Assembly: GCA_018402455.1 (NCBI GenBank)
Contig: JAGYIG010000033.1
Location: 1-38,326 of the forward strand
DNA length: 38,326 nt
From: Opitutaceae bacterium
GTDB taxonomy: Bacteria > Verrucomicrobiota > Verrucomicrobiia > Opitutales > Opitutaceae
Reading direction: 5' to 3'
Part shown: in pieces, positions 8,470-16,442 of the stretch
Layout: every line of letters starts with the position of its first letter
Numbering within the stretch: position 1 is the first letter of the stretch
Notes under the pieces: model-generated
Databases searched by the model: none
What the model was told of the DNA's origin: nothing
Seen by the model: only the letters and a program-made list of their open reading frames with translations
Position numbers and translations under genes: made by a program

Positions 8470-8575
8470 AGTTCCTTTTCCTACGCCGGTGTCAACCGGA
8501 TCAGGTTCAAAGGGACCGCTGCTGTGTCGAAACAAGGCAGTATCTCAGGCCCATACCAGGCCACCCCTAAGGACA
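8470..8575 (-). ncRNA. TPP (thiamin pyrophosphate) riboswitch, THI element
   Basis: The minus strand carries the diagnostic blocks in order: AGGGGTG near 8568, GGGCCTGAGATACTG near 8545, CCCTTTGAACCTGATC near 8505, the variable GGTTGACACC stem, and CGGCGTAGGAAAAGGAA near 8475. The pyrimidine-binding CTGAGA and the CTTTGAACCTGATC pyrophosphate-side motifs match the THI-box consensus. It lies about 60 nt upstream of the TonB receptor ATG. No thiamin synthesis gene follows, so it appears to control the receptor alone. Confidence 0.95.
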
Positions 8576-8648
8576 GACCGAGGAGGGCAACAACCGGCCG
8601 CTGGTGTCAAGCCTGTCCGGGGATCAATTGGGCGGCGCGAGTGAACGC

Positions 8649-8666
8649 CCGGGGGGCAGCCCCCGG
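8649..8666. other. strong GC hairpin in the divergent spacer upstream of the riboswitch
   Basis: Arms CCGGGGG (8649-8655) and CCCCCGG (8660-8666) with loop GCAG. It lies between the riboswitch and the DUF6172 gene, which diverge. Nearby on the minus strand is a consensus TTGACA (8610-8605) at a plausible distance for a -35 element of the riboswitch transcript, but no convincing -10 follows. Confidence 0.3.
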
Positions 8667-8738
8667 ATGGGCTTGAGGAGCTCCAGGGATTTTTTCGTTA
8701 GCCATTGCGTCCCGTCAACCCGGCCAAAAGCTGAGGCG

Positions 8739-9047
8739 ATGAAACGCACCTTCAGGCTCACCGCTCCCGGCAAGGATGATGCCCGGGTGCGCGACAAAGT
8801 CCGCCACGAAATCAACAAGTATGCCAAGCGCGAGCGTCGCAAAGAGCTCCCGGAAGGGGGCTTGAGATGGGACTTTAAGTGTGCGCTCGGACCCAGCGAG
8901 GGGGAGGCGCAGCCCGTTGATTTTAAGGCACTGGGGGCCCAAATTGAGCAACTGGCGGCAGCCGGCAGCGTCACCGCCTTCGTGGCAGTAGAGGCGGTGC
9001 TGGTGAAACGCAGTCCCCGGAGGCCGGATACACCCGCCGCCGGTTGA
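8739..9047 (+). CDS. DUF6172 family protein
   Basis: A 102-residue soluble basic protein beginning MKRTFRLTAPGKDDARVRDKV. The pattern HEINKYAKRERRKELPEG followed by a WDF-K-C-x-x-G block and a C-terminal VxAF-VAVEAV-strand matches my recollection of the uncharacterised DUF6172 family. The open frame extends upstream to 8604, but the ATG at 8739 has a GAGG Shine-Dalgarno directly upstream and gives the family's usual N-terminus, so it is preferred. Function unknown; the charged KYxKRERRK stretch would suit a nucleic-acid or ribosome contact, which is speculation. Convergent with purL. Confidence 0.75.
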   Translation: MKRTFRLTAPGKDDARVRDKVRHEINKYAKRERRKELPEGGLRWDFKCALGPSEGEAQPVDFKALGAQIEQLAAAGSVTAFVAVEAVLVKRSPRRPDTPAAG

Positions 9048-9070
9048 GTCATCGGGGCGCCAGCGAATCG

Positions 9071-9087
9071 GTCGGGGATCCCCCGAC
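9071..9087. terminator. putative bidirectional terminator between DUF6172 and purL
   Basis: Perfect 7-bp stem (GTCGGGG / CCCCGAC) with loop ATC in the 111-bp gap between two convergent stop codons. No T-tract on either side, so it is supported by position and symmetry only. Confidence 0.4.
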
Positions 9088-9158
9088 GGGTCTGCCCGGA
9101 ACAGCGTCCGCGGACCCGATGTCGCTAAACCGCGGGCAGGGTGGGGTGTTACGATGGG

Positions 9159-11816
9159 TTACCCCACCCACTCGCGCGCGTTGCGGAAGAGTTTCATCCA
9201 CGGCGAATCTTCCGGCCAGTCGGCGGGAGCCCAGCTCATGCAGGCGCTGCGGAAGACCCGCTCCGGGTGCGGCATCATGATGGTGACGCGACCGGTGGTG
9301 CTGGTGAGGGCGGTCATGCCCAAGGGAGAGCCGTTGGGGTTGAGCGGGTAGTGCTCCGTGACCTCGTGTTTGCCGTCGACGTAGCGAGCGACGACCTGGC
9401 CGCTGGAGCTGAACGCTTCGGCGGTCGGGCGGTCTTTGAATTCGGCGTAGCCCTCGCCGTGGGCGACGGCGATGGGCAGCACGCTGCCCGCCATGCCTTG
9501 GAACAGGATGCTGGGACTCTCCTCGATTTTCAGCTGCACATAGCGCCCTTCATAGCGGTCGCTTTGGTTTTGCACAAAATGCGGCCAGGCTTCGGCGCCG
9601 GGGATGATGGACTTCAGGTTGCTGAGCATCTGACAACCATTGCAGACGCCTAACGCAAAGGTGTCCTCCCGGGCGAAAAATCTCTCGAACTGCGCCCGGG
9701 CCGCGGCGTTGAACAGGATGCTTTTGGCCCAGCCTTCGCCGGCTCCGAGCACATCACCATAACTGAAGCCACCGCAGGCGGCGAGTCCGCGGAAGTCGGC
9801 CAGGTCGACGCGCCCGGCGATGAGGTCGGACATGTGCACATCCACGGCGCGGAAACCCGCACGATCGAAGGCCGCCGCCATCTCGACCTGACCATTCACG
9901 CCCTGTTCGCGCAGAATCGCGATGGGCGGCCGGGTGGCCCGGGAGTCGGCGCTCGCGACGATGGGGGGTGAGGAAAAATCGAAGGTGACCTTGGGCGTGA
10001 TGCCGCGATCCGCCGGGTCCAGTCGCAGGTCCTGCTCTTGTTCGGCGCAGACGGGATTATCGCGGCGGCGGGCCATCTGGTGGGTGACTCGCGACCAGGC
10101 GGCGCGGAGATCTGGCAGGGGCTGTTGGAATACGAGGCGGTGGTCCTGCCAGACCTCGAATTTGAATTCAGCGTTCAACGTGCCGATGCGAGCGGAGCAG
10201 GAGTCCAGCCCGTAGCGGGCCAGCAGGGTTTCGACCTCCCCCCGGTCGGTGTCCCGCACCTGAATAACCGCGCCAATTTCTTCTGCGAAGAGAGCAGCGA
10301 AAAGGTCGACTGACTCCGGGAGGTGGAGGGAAACCCCCACGTGGCCGGCGAACGCCATTTCGACGGCGGTGGCGAGGAGCCCTCCGTCGGACCGATCATG
10401 GTAGGCAAGGATTTTTTGGGTGGCCCCGAGGGTTTGGATGGCAGACCAGAACCCCTTCAAATCGATCGGACATTGGGCATCGGGCGTCGCCTCCCCCATT
10501 TGGTTGACGACCTGGCCGAGAATCGAACCGCCGAGGCGGTTTTGACCGCGGCCGAGATCGATCAGGATGAGGGTGGTGGCGGGTTCCGGGATGAGTTGGG
10601 GGGTGAGGGAGCGGCGGATGTCGCGCACGGGGGCGAAGGCGGAGACCACGAGGGAGGTGGGGGCGGTGACTCGTTTGGTGGTGTCGCCGTCCTGCCAGAC
10701 CGTCGACATCGACATGGAGTCTTTGCCCACCGGGATGGTGATGCCCAGTCCGGGGCACAATTCCATGCCGACGGCTTTCACCGCGGCGTAGAGATCGGCC
10801 GCATCACCGGGCACGGCGGGGGCAGCCATCCAGTTGGCGGAGAGGTTCACTTTGGCGAGATCGCCAATCTGCGCGGCGGCGAGGTTGGTGATGGCCTCGG
10901 CGACGGCGAGCCGGGCGGACGCCGCGGCGTGATTGACGGCGACCGGAGTGCGCTCGCCCATGGCCATGGCCTCGCCGGTGGTCACATCAAAGCTCGCGGC
11001 GGTTACCGCGCAGTCCGCCACCGGCACCTGCCAGGGGCCGACCATCTGGTCGCGGACGATGAGTCCGGTGACGGTGCGATCGCCGATGGCGATGAGGAAC
11101 GTCTTGTCGGCGACGGTGGGGTGGGAGAGGACCCGTTGCACCGCGTCGGCGAGGGTGAGGTCGCCCAGCACCAAGGGCTTGAGCGGGCGGGTCAGGCTCC
11201 GCTCTTGACGGTGCATTTTCGGCGGCTTGCCCAGGAGCACGTCGAGGGGCAGGTCGATGGGGGTGTTGTTGAAATGGGGGTCATGGACCACGAGGTCCGT
11301 CTCTGCGGTGGCTTCGCCGACCACGGCAAACGGGCAGCGTTCGCGGTCGCAGATCTGTTTGAACGTGGCCAGGCGATCGGGGGGCACGGCCAGGACGTAG
11401 CGTTCCTGGGATTCGTTGCACCAGATTTCCAGCGGCGACATGCCGGGCTCGTCGTTGGGCAGGGCGCGCAAGTCAAACGTGCCGCCGCGGTCGCCGTCGT
11501 TGATGAGCTCGGGCAAGGCGTTGGAGACCCCACCGGCTCCCACGTCGTGAATGAAGGAAATGGGGTTGGCGTCGTCCAGCGCCCAGCAGCGGTCGATGAC
11601 CTCCTGGCAGCGCCGCTCCATCTCCGGGTTGTGACGCTGCACGGAAGCGAAGTCCAGATCCTCGCTGCCCGCACCGCTGGCCAGGGACGAGGCGGCTCCG
11701 CCGCCAAGGCCGATGAGCATGCAGGGTCCGCCGAGCACGATGAGTTTATCGCCGGGATGGATCGCGCCTTTTTGGACGTGGGCGGCCTTAATGTTGCCCA
11801 GCCCGCCGGCCAACAT
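9159..11816 (-). CDS. purL: phosphoribosylformylglycinamidine synthase PurL, C-terminal part (gene interrupted)
   Basis: 885 residues covering the second two-thirds of a large single-chain PurL, beginning [17 protein letters not shown]. The match to enterobacterial PurL is close throughout: LGGGAASS and [54 protein letters not shown], and a C-terminal class I glutamine amidotransferase domain with the nucleophile Cys in LGVCNGCQM and the His of MPHPERVF. PurL converts FGAR, ATP and glutamine to FGAM in purine synthesis. The reading frame is the same as that of the upstream part; the two are separated only by an in-frame TAA at 11889-11891, and coding similarity (EHETGG, then EIRGYHKPI) continues upstream of this fragment's first ATG. 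It is unlikely to start independently here. Confidence 0.9.
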   Translation of the reverse strand: MLAGGLGNIKAAHVQKGAIHPGDKLIVLGGPCMLIGLGGGAASSLASGAGSEDLDFASVQRHNPEMERRCQEVIDRCWALDDANPISFIHDVGAGGVSNALPELINDGDRGGTFDLRALPNDEPGMSPLEIWCNESQERYVLAVPPDRLATFKQICDRERCPFAVVGEATAETDLVVHDPHFNNTPIDLPLDVLLGKPPKMHRQERSLTRPLKPLVLGDLTLADAVQRVLSHPTVADKTFLIAIGDRTVTGLIVRDQMVGPWQVPVADCAVTAASFDVTTGEAMAMGERTPVAVNHAAASARLAVAEAITNLAAAQIGDLAKVNLSANWMAAPAVPGDAADLYAAVKAVGMELCPGLGITIPVGKDSMSMSTVWQDGDTTKRVTAPTSLVVSAFAPVRDIRRSLTPQLIPEPATTLILIDLGRGQNRLGGSILGQVVNQMGEATPDAQCPIDLKGFWSAIQTLGATQKILAYHDRSDGGLLATAVEMAFAGHVGVSLHLPESVDLFAALFAEEIGAVIQVRDTDRGEVETLLARYGLDSCSARIGTLNAEFKFEVWQDHRLVFQQPLPDLRAAWSRVTHQMARRRDNPVCAEQEQDLRLDPADRGITPKVTFDFSSPPIVASADSRATRPPIAILREQGVNGQVEMAAAFDRAGFRAVDVHMSDLIAGRVDLADFRGLAACGGFSYGDVLGAGEGWAKSILFNAAARAQFERFFAREDTFALGVCNGCQMLSNLKSIIPGAEAWPHFVQNQSDRYEGRYVQLKIEESPSILFQGMAGSVLPIAVAHGEGYAEFKDRPTAEAFSSSGQVVARYVDGKHEVTEHYPLNPNGSPLGMTALTSTTGRVTIMMPHPERVFRSACMSWAPADWPEDSPWMKLFRNAREWVG

Positions 11817-11888
11817 GATCGGTTTGTGGTAGCCGCGGATCTCGGGGCCGGCGGCGCCACCAGTTTCGTGTTCGACAAGGGAGAGGTC

Positions 11889-13079
11889 TTAGTGCCTGAT
11901 GGCGGGGCGGCCGAACTCGTTGTTGAAGGCGGCGGCTCCGAGCGGACCCTCGGTCATGATAGCGAGGGCGGAAACGATGCGGTCGGGTTTGCCGTGGTCC
12001 TGCTCCCACGGTTGCTCTGCTCCCGGGATGCGCAGGTTGGAGACGGTGAAACCGGTGAGGCCCGCCTTGGGTTTGGAGCCGCGGCCGGTGGCGCCCTCGT
12101 CGCGGATCTCTCCGCCGGAGCCGGTGGCAGCGCCCGGGAACGGGGAGATGGCGGTCGGATGGTTGTGGGTTTCGACCTTGCAGAGAATATGGATGTCCTC
12201 CTCCTGCGTCCCGTAGTCGCCGGTGCGGGGGTCGGCGTAAAAACGACCGCCACGGCTGCCGGCCAAAACGGCGGCGTTGTCGCGGTAGGCGGAAAGAATG
12301 CCCTCGGAGTGCAACTCGTGGGTGTTGCGGATCATGGCGAACAGCGACTTGGGCTGGGCTTCACCATCGATCTCCCACGAGGCATTGAAGATTTTGTGCC
12401 GACAGTGCTCGGAGTTGGCCTGGGCGAACATCATCAGTTCGATGTCGTTCGGGTCGCGGCGGAGTTTGGTGAAGGCCTCCACGAGGTAGTCGATCTCGTC
12501 ATCCGCCAAGGCGAGACCGAGGTGGGCGTTGGCCTCCTCGAGGGCCTTCCGGCCGGCTGCGAGCACCGGGACGCGGGTGAGGGGCCGGGGGGCTTCGTGC
12601 CGGAAGAGGCTTTGGCAGTCGTCGAGCCGGTTGAACACCGTCTCGGTCATCCGGTCGTGAATTTCCGCCCGCAATGCGGTCAGCTGGTCGGCCGACAGGG
12701 CGGACAGCGGCGGGGGGAGGGCGGCGTTGTCGAGATCGAACGTGTAGGCGACAACCCGCTCGATGCGTTGAACATTCGGCAGGCCGCAGATGTGGGCGAT
12801 GTCCGTGGCTTTGGAGGACCAAGGGGAAAGGGTTCCCGGACGGGGGGCGACCACCTGGGTAAGCCCGCCCACCAGCGGCTCGGCGGACCGGCGGGGCCCA
12901 TAGGTGAGCAAACGGGCGAGAATCTGCTCCTGCTCCGGCGACAGGTTGCCGGCGGTTTCGATCACATGCACATAATCGGCATTTACTCGGCGGATGGGGA
13001 GACCGGCGGCGATGAGGCCGGCGAGCCTTTTTTGGAGACGGAAGGGGGAAAAAGCTGGGGAGCCGCGCAGGATCAACAT
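11889..13079 (-). CDS. purL: phosphoribosylformylglycinamidine synthase PurL, N-terminal part (gene interrupted)
   Basis: About 396 residues from the ATG at 13079 ([19 protein letters not shown], the canonical PurL N-terminus; the frame runs on to a TTG at 13154). It contains the PurS-like N-terminal domain, the linker with [16 protein letters not shown], and the start of the first FGAM-synthase ATP domain with [52 protein letters not shown] and NNEFGRPA. It then ends at TAA 11889-11891, where the family has a conserved GYF(R/K)T motif. With the downstream part it would make a protein of about 1306 residues, normal for large PurL. Divergent from purF across a 230-bp spacer. Confidence 0.9.
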   Translation of the reverse strand: MLILRGSPAFSPFRLQKRLAGLIAAGLPIRRVNADYVHVIETAGNLSPEQEQILARLLTYGPRRSAEPLVGGLTQVVAPRPGTLSPWSSKATDIAHICGLPNVQRIERVVAYTFDLDNAALPPPLSALSADQLTALRAEIHDRMTETVFNRLDDCQSLFRHEAPRPLTRVPVLAAGRKALEEANAHLGLALADDEIDYLVEAFTKLRRDPNDIELMMFAQANSEHCRHKIFNASWEIDGEAQPKSLFAMIRNTHELHSEGILSAYRDNAAVLAGSRGGRFYADPRTGDYGTQEEDIHILCKVETHNHPTAISPFPGAATGSGGEIRDEGATGRGSKPKAGLTGFTVSNLRIPGAEQPWEQDHGKPDRIVSALAIMTEGPLGAAAFNNEFGRPAIRH

Positions 13080-13177
13080 GGTCGGGAGCGGGCGAACGTC
13101 CCAGACGAAGCAGGGGTGGTCAAGCGGGGCGGCGGCCCGTAAGCCTTTTTTCAACGGGGCGGGGGGAGAAATCCGTT

Positions 13178-13259
13178 GACCGTCTCGGTCATCCTTCCGT
13201 GATTACGGTGCTTTAAGCTTGTGATACCTCCAGCCTACGCCTCGTCCGGTCCTGACCGG
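13178..13259. promoter_or_regulatory. GACC/GGTC dyads in the purL-purF divergent spacer
   Basis: Two short palindromes with the same half-site: GACCG-tct-CGGTC at 13178-13190 and CCGGTC-ct-GACCGG at 13246-13259. They sit between the divergent purL (start 13079) and purF (start 13310) genes, where a shared purine regulator could act. No consensus PurR box and no purine riboswitch are visible. Operator function is inference from position. Confidence 0.3.
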
Positions 13260-13309
13260 CCCGATTGCAACCGCGGCCTTCCTCCGCGTCCATTTCCACG
13301 GGACCGGCG

Positions 13310-15223
13310 ATGAGCGACCAGATCACCCACGAGTGCGGCATCGCGATGGTCCGGCTCAAGCAGCCGTTGCGGTATTATCAGGAGAAATATGGCACGCCGC
13401 TCTGGGGGTTCACCAAGCTCTATTTGCTGATGGAGAAGCAGCACAACCGCGGTCAGGACGGCGCGGGCGTGGCGTGCGTGAAACTCGATATGCCGGCGGG
13501 CGAGCCGTTCATGTTCCGCGAACGGTGCGTGAAGGCCAATCCGCTGGACAAGATTTTCAAAAGCCTGCTGGGCGAATACCACCGGCAGGTCGATCGAGGC
13601 ACCATTCACCCGGAGTTTGCCGAAACGGTGAAGCAGAATTTTGAGTTTGGCGGTGAGCTCCTGCTCGGTCACCTGCGCTACGGCACCAGCGGCGGCTACA
13701 ACATCAGCTCCTGCCACCCGTTTTTCCGGCGCAGTCCGTGGCCCACCCGCAATCTGGCCCTATGCGGCAACTTCAATCTCACCAACACCACCGAGCTCAA
13801 TGACAACCTGATCGCGATGGGTCAGCATCCGATCTTTGCCACCGACACCCAGGCCCTGTTGGAGAAGATCGGGTTCTACCTCGATGAGGAGCACACCAAC
13901 ATCTATCGCCACCTGCGGGATGTGGAAAAACTACCGGGGCGGGAGAGCGCCGACCGCATCAGCGCCGAATTGGATTTGGCCCGGGTGTTAAAGCAGGCGG
14001 GCGAAAAATGGGACGGGGGCTATGTCCTCGCCGGGGCGGTGGGCAACGGGGATGCGTTCGTGGCGCGGGATCCGTCGGGCATTCGCCCGTGTTTCTATTT
14101 TGAAGATGATGACGTGATTGCCTTCGCCTCGGAGCGGGCGCCGTTGATGACGGTGTTTGATCTGGAGCTGGCTCAAGTCGAGGAGGTGCCGCCGGGGCAC
14201 GTCATGGTGATCAAGCGCGATGGCGTGATGACCTCGACCGCATTTCAACCGGAGATGCCCCGCACGTCCTGCGCGTTCGAACGGATTTATTTTTCCCGCG
14301 GCAATGACATCGACATCTACCGGGAACGGAAAGCGCTGGGAGCGCGGCTGGCCGATCAAGTGCTCGAGGCCGTCGACCATGACTGGGGGCATTCGGTTTT
14401 CAGTTTCATCCCCAACACCGCCGAAGTGGCTTATTACGGGCTGGTATCGGCGTTGCGGGAGCGCCGCCGACTGGAGGTCAAGGATGAGATTTTGCGCGCC
14501 TCGGCGGCCGGCGAGCTCACGGAGGACAAGCTCGATGATCTGATTTTGCGGAACTGGCCGCGGGCGGAAAAGGTGGTGAGCAAGGACATCAAACTGCGCA
14601 CCTTTATCGGGCAGGAAAACCTGCGTAACCAGCTCGCCAGTCATGTCTACGACATCACCTATGGCTCGGTGGATCCGGGGCGGGACAATCTTGTGTGCGT
14701 CGATGATTCGATTGTGCGGGGCACCACCCTGCGCAAATCGATCCTGCGTATCCTCACCCGGCTGAATCCGCGCAAGATCATCATCGTCTCGACCGCGCCG
14801 CAGATTCGCTATCCGGATTGTTACGGCATCGACATGTCGGAAATCGGCAAGTTTATCGCCTTCGAGGCGGCGGTTCTTCTGCTGAAAGAAACCGGCCAGG
14901 AAGACGTGCTGACCGAGGTGTATCAGCGGTGCCTCCGAGCGGTCGAAACCGGCGAATCGGTGAACCATGTCAAACTCATCTACGACGGGTTTACGCCGGA
15001 GGAAATTTCGGCGCGGATCAGCCGGCTCGTCTACCCGCAGGACGTGGCGTGGGCCGGAAAGGTGGAAGTGATTTATCAGACGGTGGAGAACTTGCACGCG
15101 GCGGTGCCCAATCACTCCGGGGACTGGTTTTTCACCGGGGACTTCCCGACCCCGGGGGGCTACCGCGTGGTGAACCAAGCCTACCTCAACTTCTTCGAGA
15201 ACAGCGACCGCCGATCCTACTGA
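13310..15223 (+). CDS. purF: amidophosphoribosyltransferase
   Basis: 637 residues from the ATG at 13310 (the frame opens at a TTG at 13265). PurF makes phosphoribosylamine from PRPP and glutamine, the first committed step of purine synthesis. The N-terminal Ntn glutaminase begins MSDQITHECGIAM, so the nucleophile Cys9 would be exposed only after removal of a short propeptide. HNRGQDGAG and LLGHLRYGTSGG are glutaminase motifs. The phosphoribosyltransferase domain has the PRPP loop VCVDDSIVRGTTLR at about residues 461-475. Length and the YYQEKYGTPLWG insert match the long PurF type found in Bacteroidetes and Verrucomicrobia rather than the 500-residue enteric form. It leads a purF-purM pair, divergent from purL. 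Confidence 0.93.
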   Translation: MSDQITHECGIAMVRLKQPLRYYQEKYGTPLWGFTKLYLLMEKQHNRGQDGAGVACVKLDMPAGEPFMFRERCVKANPLDKIFKSLLGEYHRQVDRGTIHPEFAETVKQNFEFGGELLLGHLRYGTSGGYNISSCHPFFRRSPWPTRNLALCGNFNLTNTTELNDNLIAMGQHPIFATDTQALLEKIGFYLDEEHTNIYRHLRDVEKLPGRESADRISAELDLARVLKQAGEKWDGGYVLAGAVGNGDAFVARDPSGIRPCFYFEDDDVIAFASERAPLMTVFDLELAQVEEVPPGHVMVIKRDGVMTSTAFQPEMPRTSCAFERIYFSRGNDIDIYRERKALGARLADQVLEAVDHDWGHSVFSFIPNTAEVAYYGLVSALRERRRLEVKDEILRASAAGELTEDKLDDLILRNWPRAEKVVSKDIKLRTFIGQENLRNQLASHVYDITYGSVDPGRDNLVCVDDSIVRGTTLRKSILRILTRLNPRKIIIVSTAPQIRYPDCYGIDMSEIGKFIAFEAAVLLLKETGQEDVLTEVYQRCLRAVETGESVNHVKLIYDGFTPEEISARISRLVYPQDVAWAGKVEVIYQTVENLHAAVPNHSGDWFFTGDFPTPGGYRVVNQAYLNFFENSDRRSY

Positions 15224-15228
15224 TTTTG

Positions 15229-15300
15229 GAATTACGATTTACGAATGACGATTTCCCCAACCTATGCCGTCGTGTTTGTTCAATTCGTAAATCTGAATTC
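15229..15300. repeat. AT-rich interrupted inverted repeat between purF and purM
   Basis: 18-nt arms at 15229-15246 and 15283-15300, matching at 16 of 18 positions, with a perfect GATTTACGAAT / ATTCGTAAATC core. A further ATTCGTAA...GTAAATC copy follows up to about 15314. Composition is much richer in A+T than the surrounding genes. It looks like a small dispersed element or a pair of operator-like sites inserted in the purF-purM gap; it is followed within 25 nt by the purM start. Confidence 0.6.
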
Positions 15301-15323
15301 GTAACGCGTAAATCCCTACTTCC

Positions 15324-16430
15324 ATGTCTCTTTCCTACGAATCCTCCGGTGTCCGATACGATGAGCTCGATGCGTTCAAGCGGGCGTGCCAAAAAGCCGC
15401 CAGAGGCACCGCCGACTTACTTGGTGATCATGGTTATCGCGAACCGGCCGAGACCCGCGGCGAGAGCTGCTACCTCATGGAAGCGGAGGACCATTACCTC
15501 GCCCATGTCGAAGAGGGGCTGGGCACCAAGAATCTGGTCGCCGACGCCGTTTACGCGCAGTCGGGCAAGTGTTTCTACCGGGAGGTCGCGATCGATACGG
15601 TTGCGACCATCGTCAACGATCTGATCACCTGCGGCGCGTTGCCGACTTCGCTCGCCATGCACGCCGCGGTGGGTGACTCGGGTTGGTTTGGCGATGCGGT
15701 GCGCACCCAGGCTTTGGTCGATGGCTGGGCCGAGGCGTGCCGGATGGCTGGGGCGGTTTGGGGCGGTGGCGAAACCCCGACGCTCAAGGGCATCATCGAG
15801 CCGAATGCCATTTGCCTCGCCGGTTCGGCGGTGGGCCGGCTCGCCCCGAAATCGTTGCGAATCACCGGTGACGCCAAGGATGGAGATTCCTTGATTTTCC
15901 TCGCGTCGTCGGGGGTGCAGACGAACGGTCTCACCCTCTGCCGCAAGATCGCGGACCAGTTGCCGCAAGGTTACGCCACCCCCATCGGGCACGGGGATGA
16001 GCGCACCTACGGCGAAGCCCTGCTGGCGCCGTCGGTCATCTACGTGGCGTTTGTGCGCGAGTGTCAGCAACGCGGGATCAAGCTCAACTACGTCTCCCAC
16101 ATCACGGGGCATGGCTGGCGCAAGTTGATGCGGTTGGATGAGCCGTTTGTGTATGAGATCACGGACCCGCGCGAGACGCCGGCCTTGTTCAAGTTCATGA
16201 TGGAAAAGGGCCCGATCGAACGGAAGGAAGCCTACGCCACCTACAACATGGGCGTGGGTTTCGCGGCCTACGTGGATCCGGTGGATGCCGAGGCGACCGT
16301 CGCGGCGGCGCGAGCGACGGGCTACGATGCCTGGATCGCGGGTCGCATGTTCAAGGATGGAGATCGCAAGGCGGTTGAAGTGCCCTCGCTGGGCCTGTCG
16401 TGGGGCGGTGATTCGCTGCAAGTGCGGTAA
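15324..16430 (+). CDS. purM: AIR synthase (phosphoribosylformylglycinamidine cyclo-ligase), PurM family
   Basis: 368 residues with the PurM/AIR-synthase fold. Matching landmarks: EEGLGTKNLVAD (usual DGVGTK), AIDTVATIVNDLITCGALP (Mg/ATP-site helix), VWGGGETPTL (usual LGGETA), DSLIFLASSGVQTNGLTLCRK (usual GLxSSGxHSNGxSLVR), LLAPSVIYV, HITGHGWRKLMR, and AYATYNMGVGF. The protein is divergent from enteric PurM, so a related AIR-synthase-like role cannot be excluded, but its place directly after purF and beside purL strongly favours FGAM cyclisation to AIR. ATG at 15324. Probably co-transcribed with purF across a 100-bp gap that holds an inverted repeat. Confidence 0.83.
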   Translation: MSLSYESSGVRYDELDAFKRACQKAARGTADLLGDHGYREPAETRGESCYLMEAEDHYLAHVEEGLGTKNLVADAVYAQSGKCFYREVAIDTVATIVNDLITCGALPTSLAMHAAVGDSGWFGDAVRTQALVDGWAEACRMAGAVWGGGETPTLKGIIEPNAICLAGSAVGRLAPKSLRITGDAKDGDSLIFLASSGVQTNGLTLCRKIADQLPQGYATPIGHGDERTYGEALLAPSVIYVAFVRECQQRGIKLNYVSHITGHGWRKLMRLDEPFVYEITDPRETPALFKFMMEKGPIERKEAYATYNMGVGFAAYVDPVDAEATVAAARATGYDAWIAGRMFKDGDRKAVEVPSLGLSWGGDSLQVR

Positions 16431-16442
16431 GGCGCTGGCGGC

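Noticed and set aside
8685..8705. T-run after a GGAGCTCC palindrome as an intrinsic terminator
   Set aside because: No upstream + strand transcript to terminate and the stem has no loop.
11889..11892. Programmed frameshift or stop-codon recoding to express full-length PurL
   Set aside because: Both parts are in the same frame, so no shift is needed, and no slippery sequence or SECIS/PYLIS-like structure is seen; the conserved motif itself is lost locally, which fits a lesion better.
10323..13142. 939-codon open frame on the + strand opposite purL
   Set aside because: Antisense to clear PurL coding sequence, Gly-rich with no domain; a high-GC shadow frame.
13988..15178. 396-codon minus-strand frame opposite purF
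   Set aside because: His/Arg-rich shadow of purF; no start context or motif.
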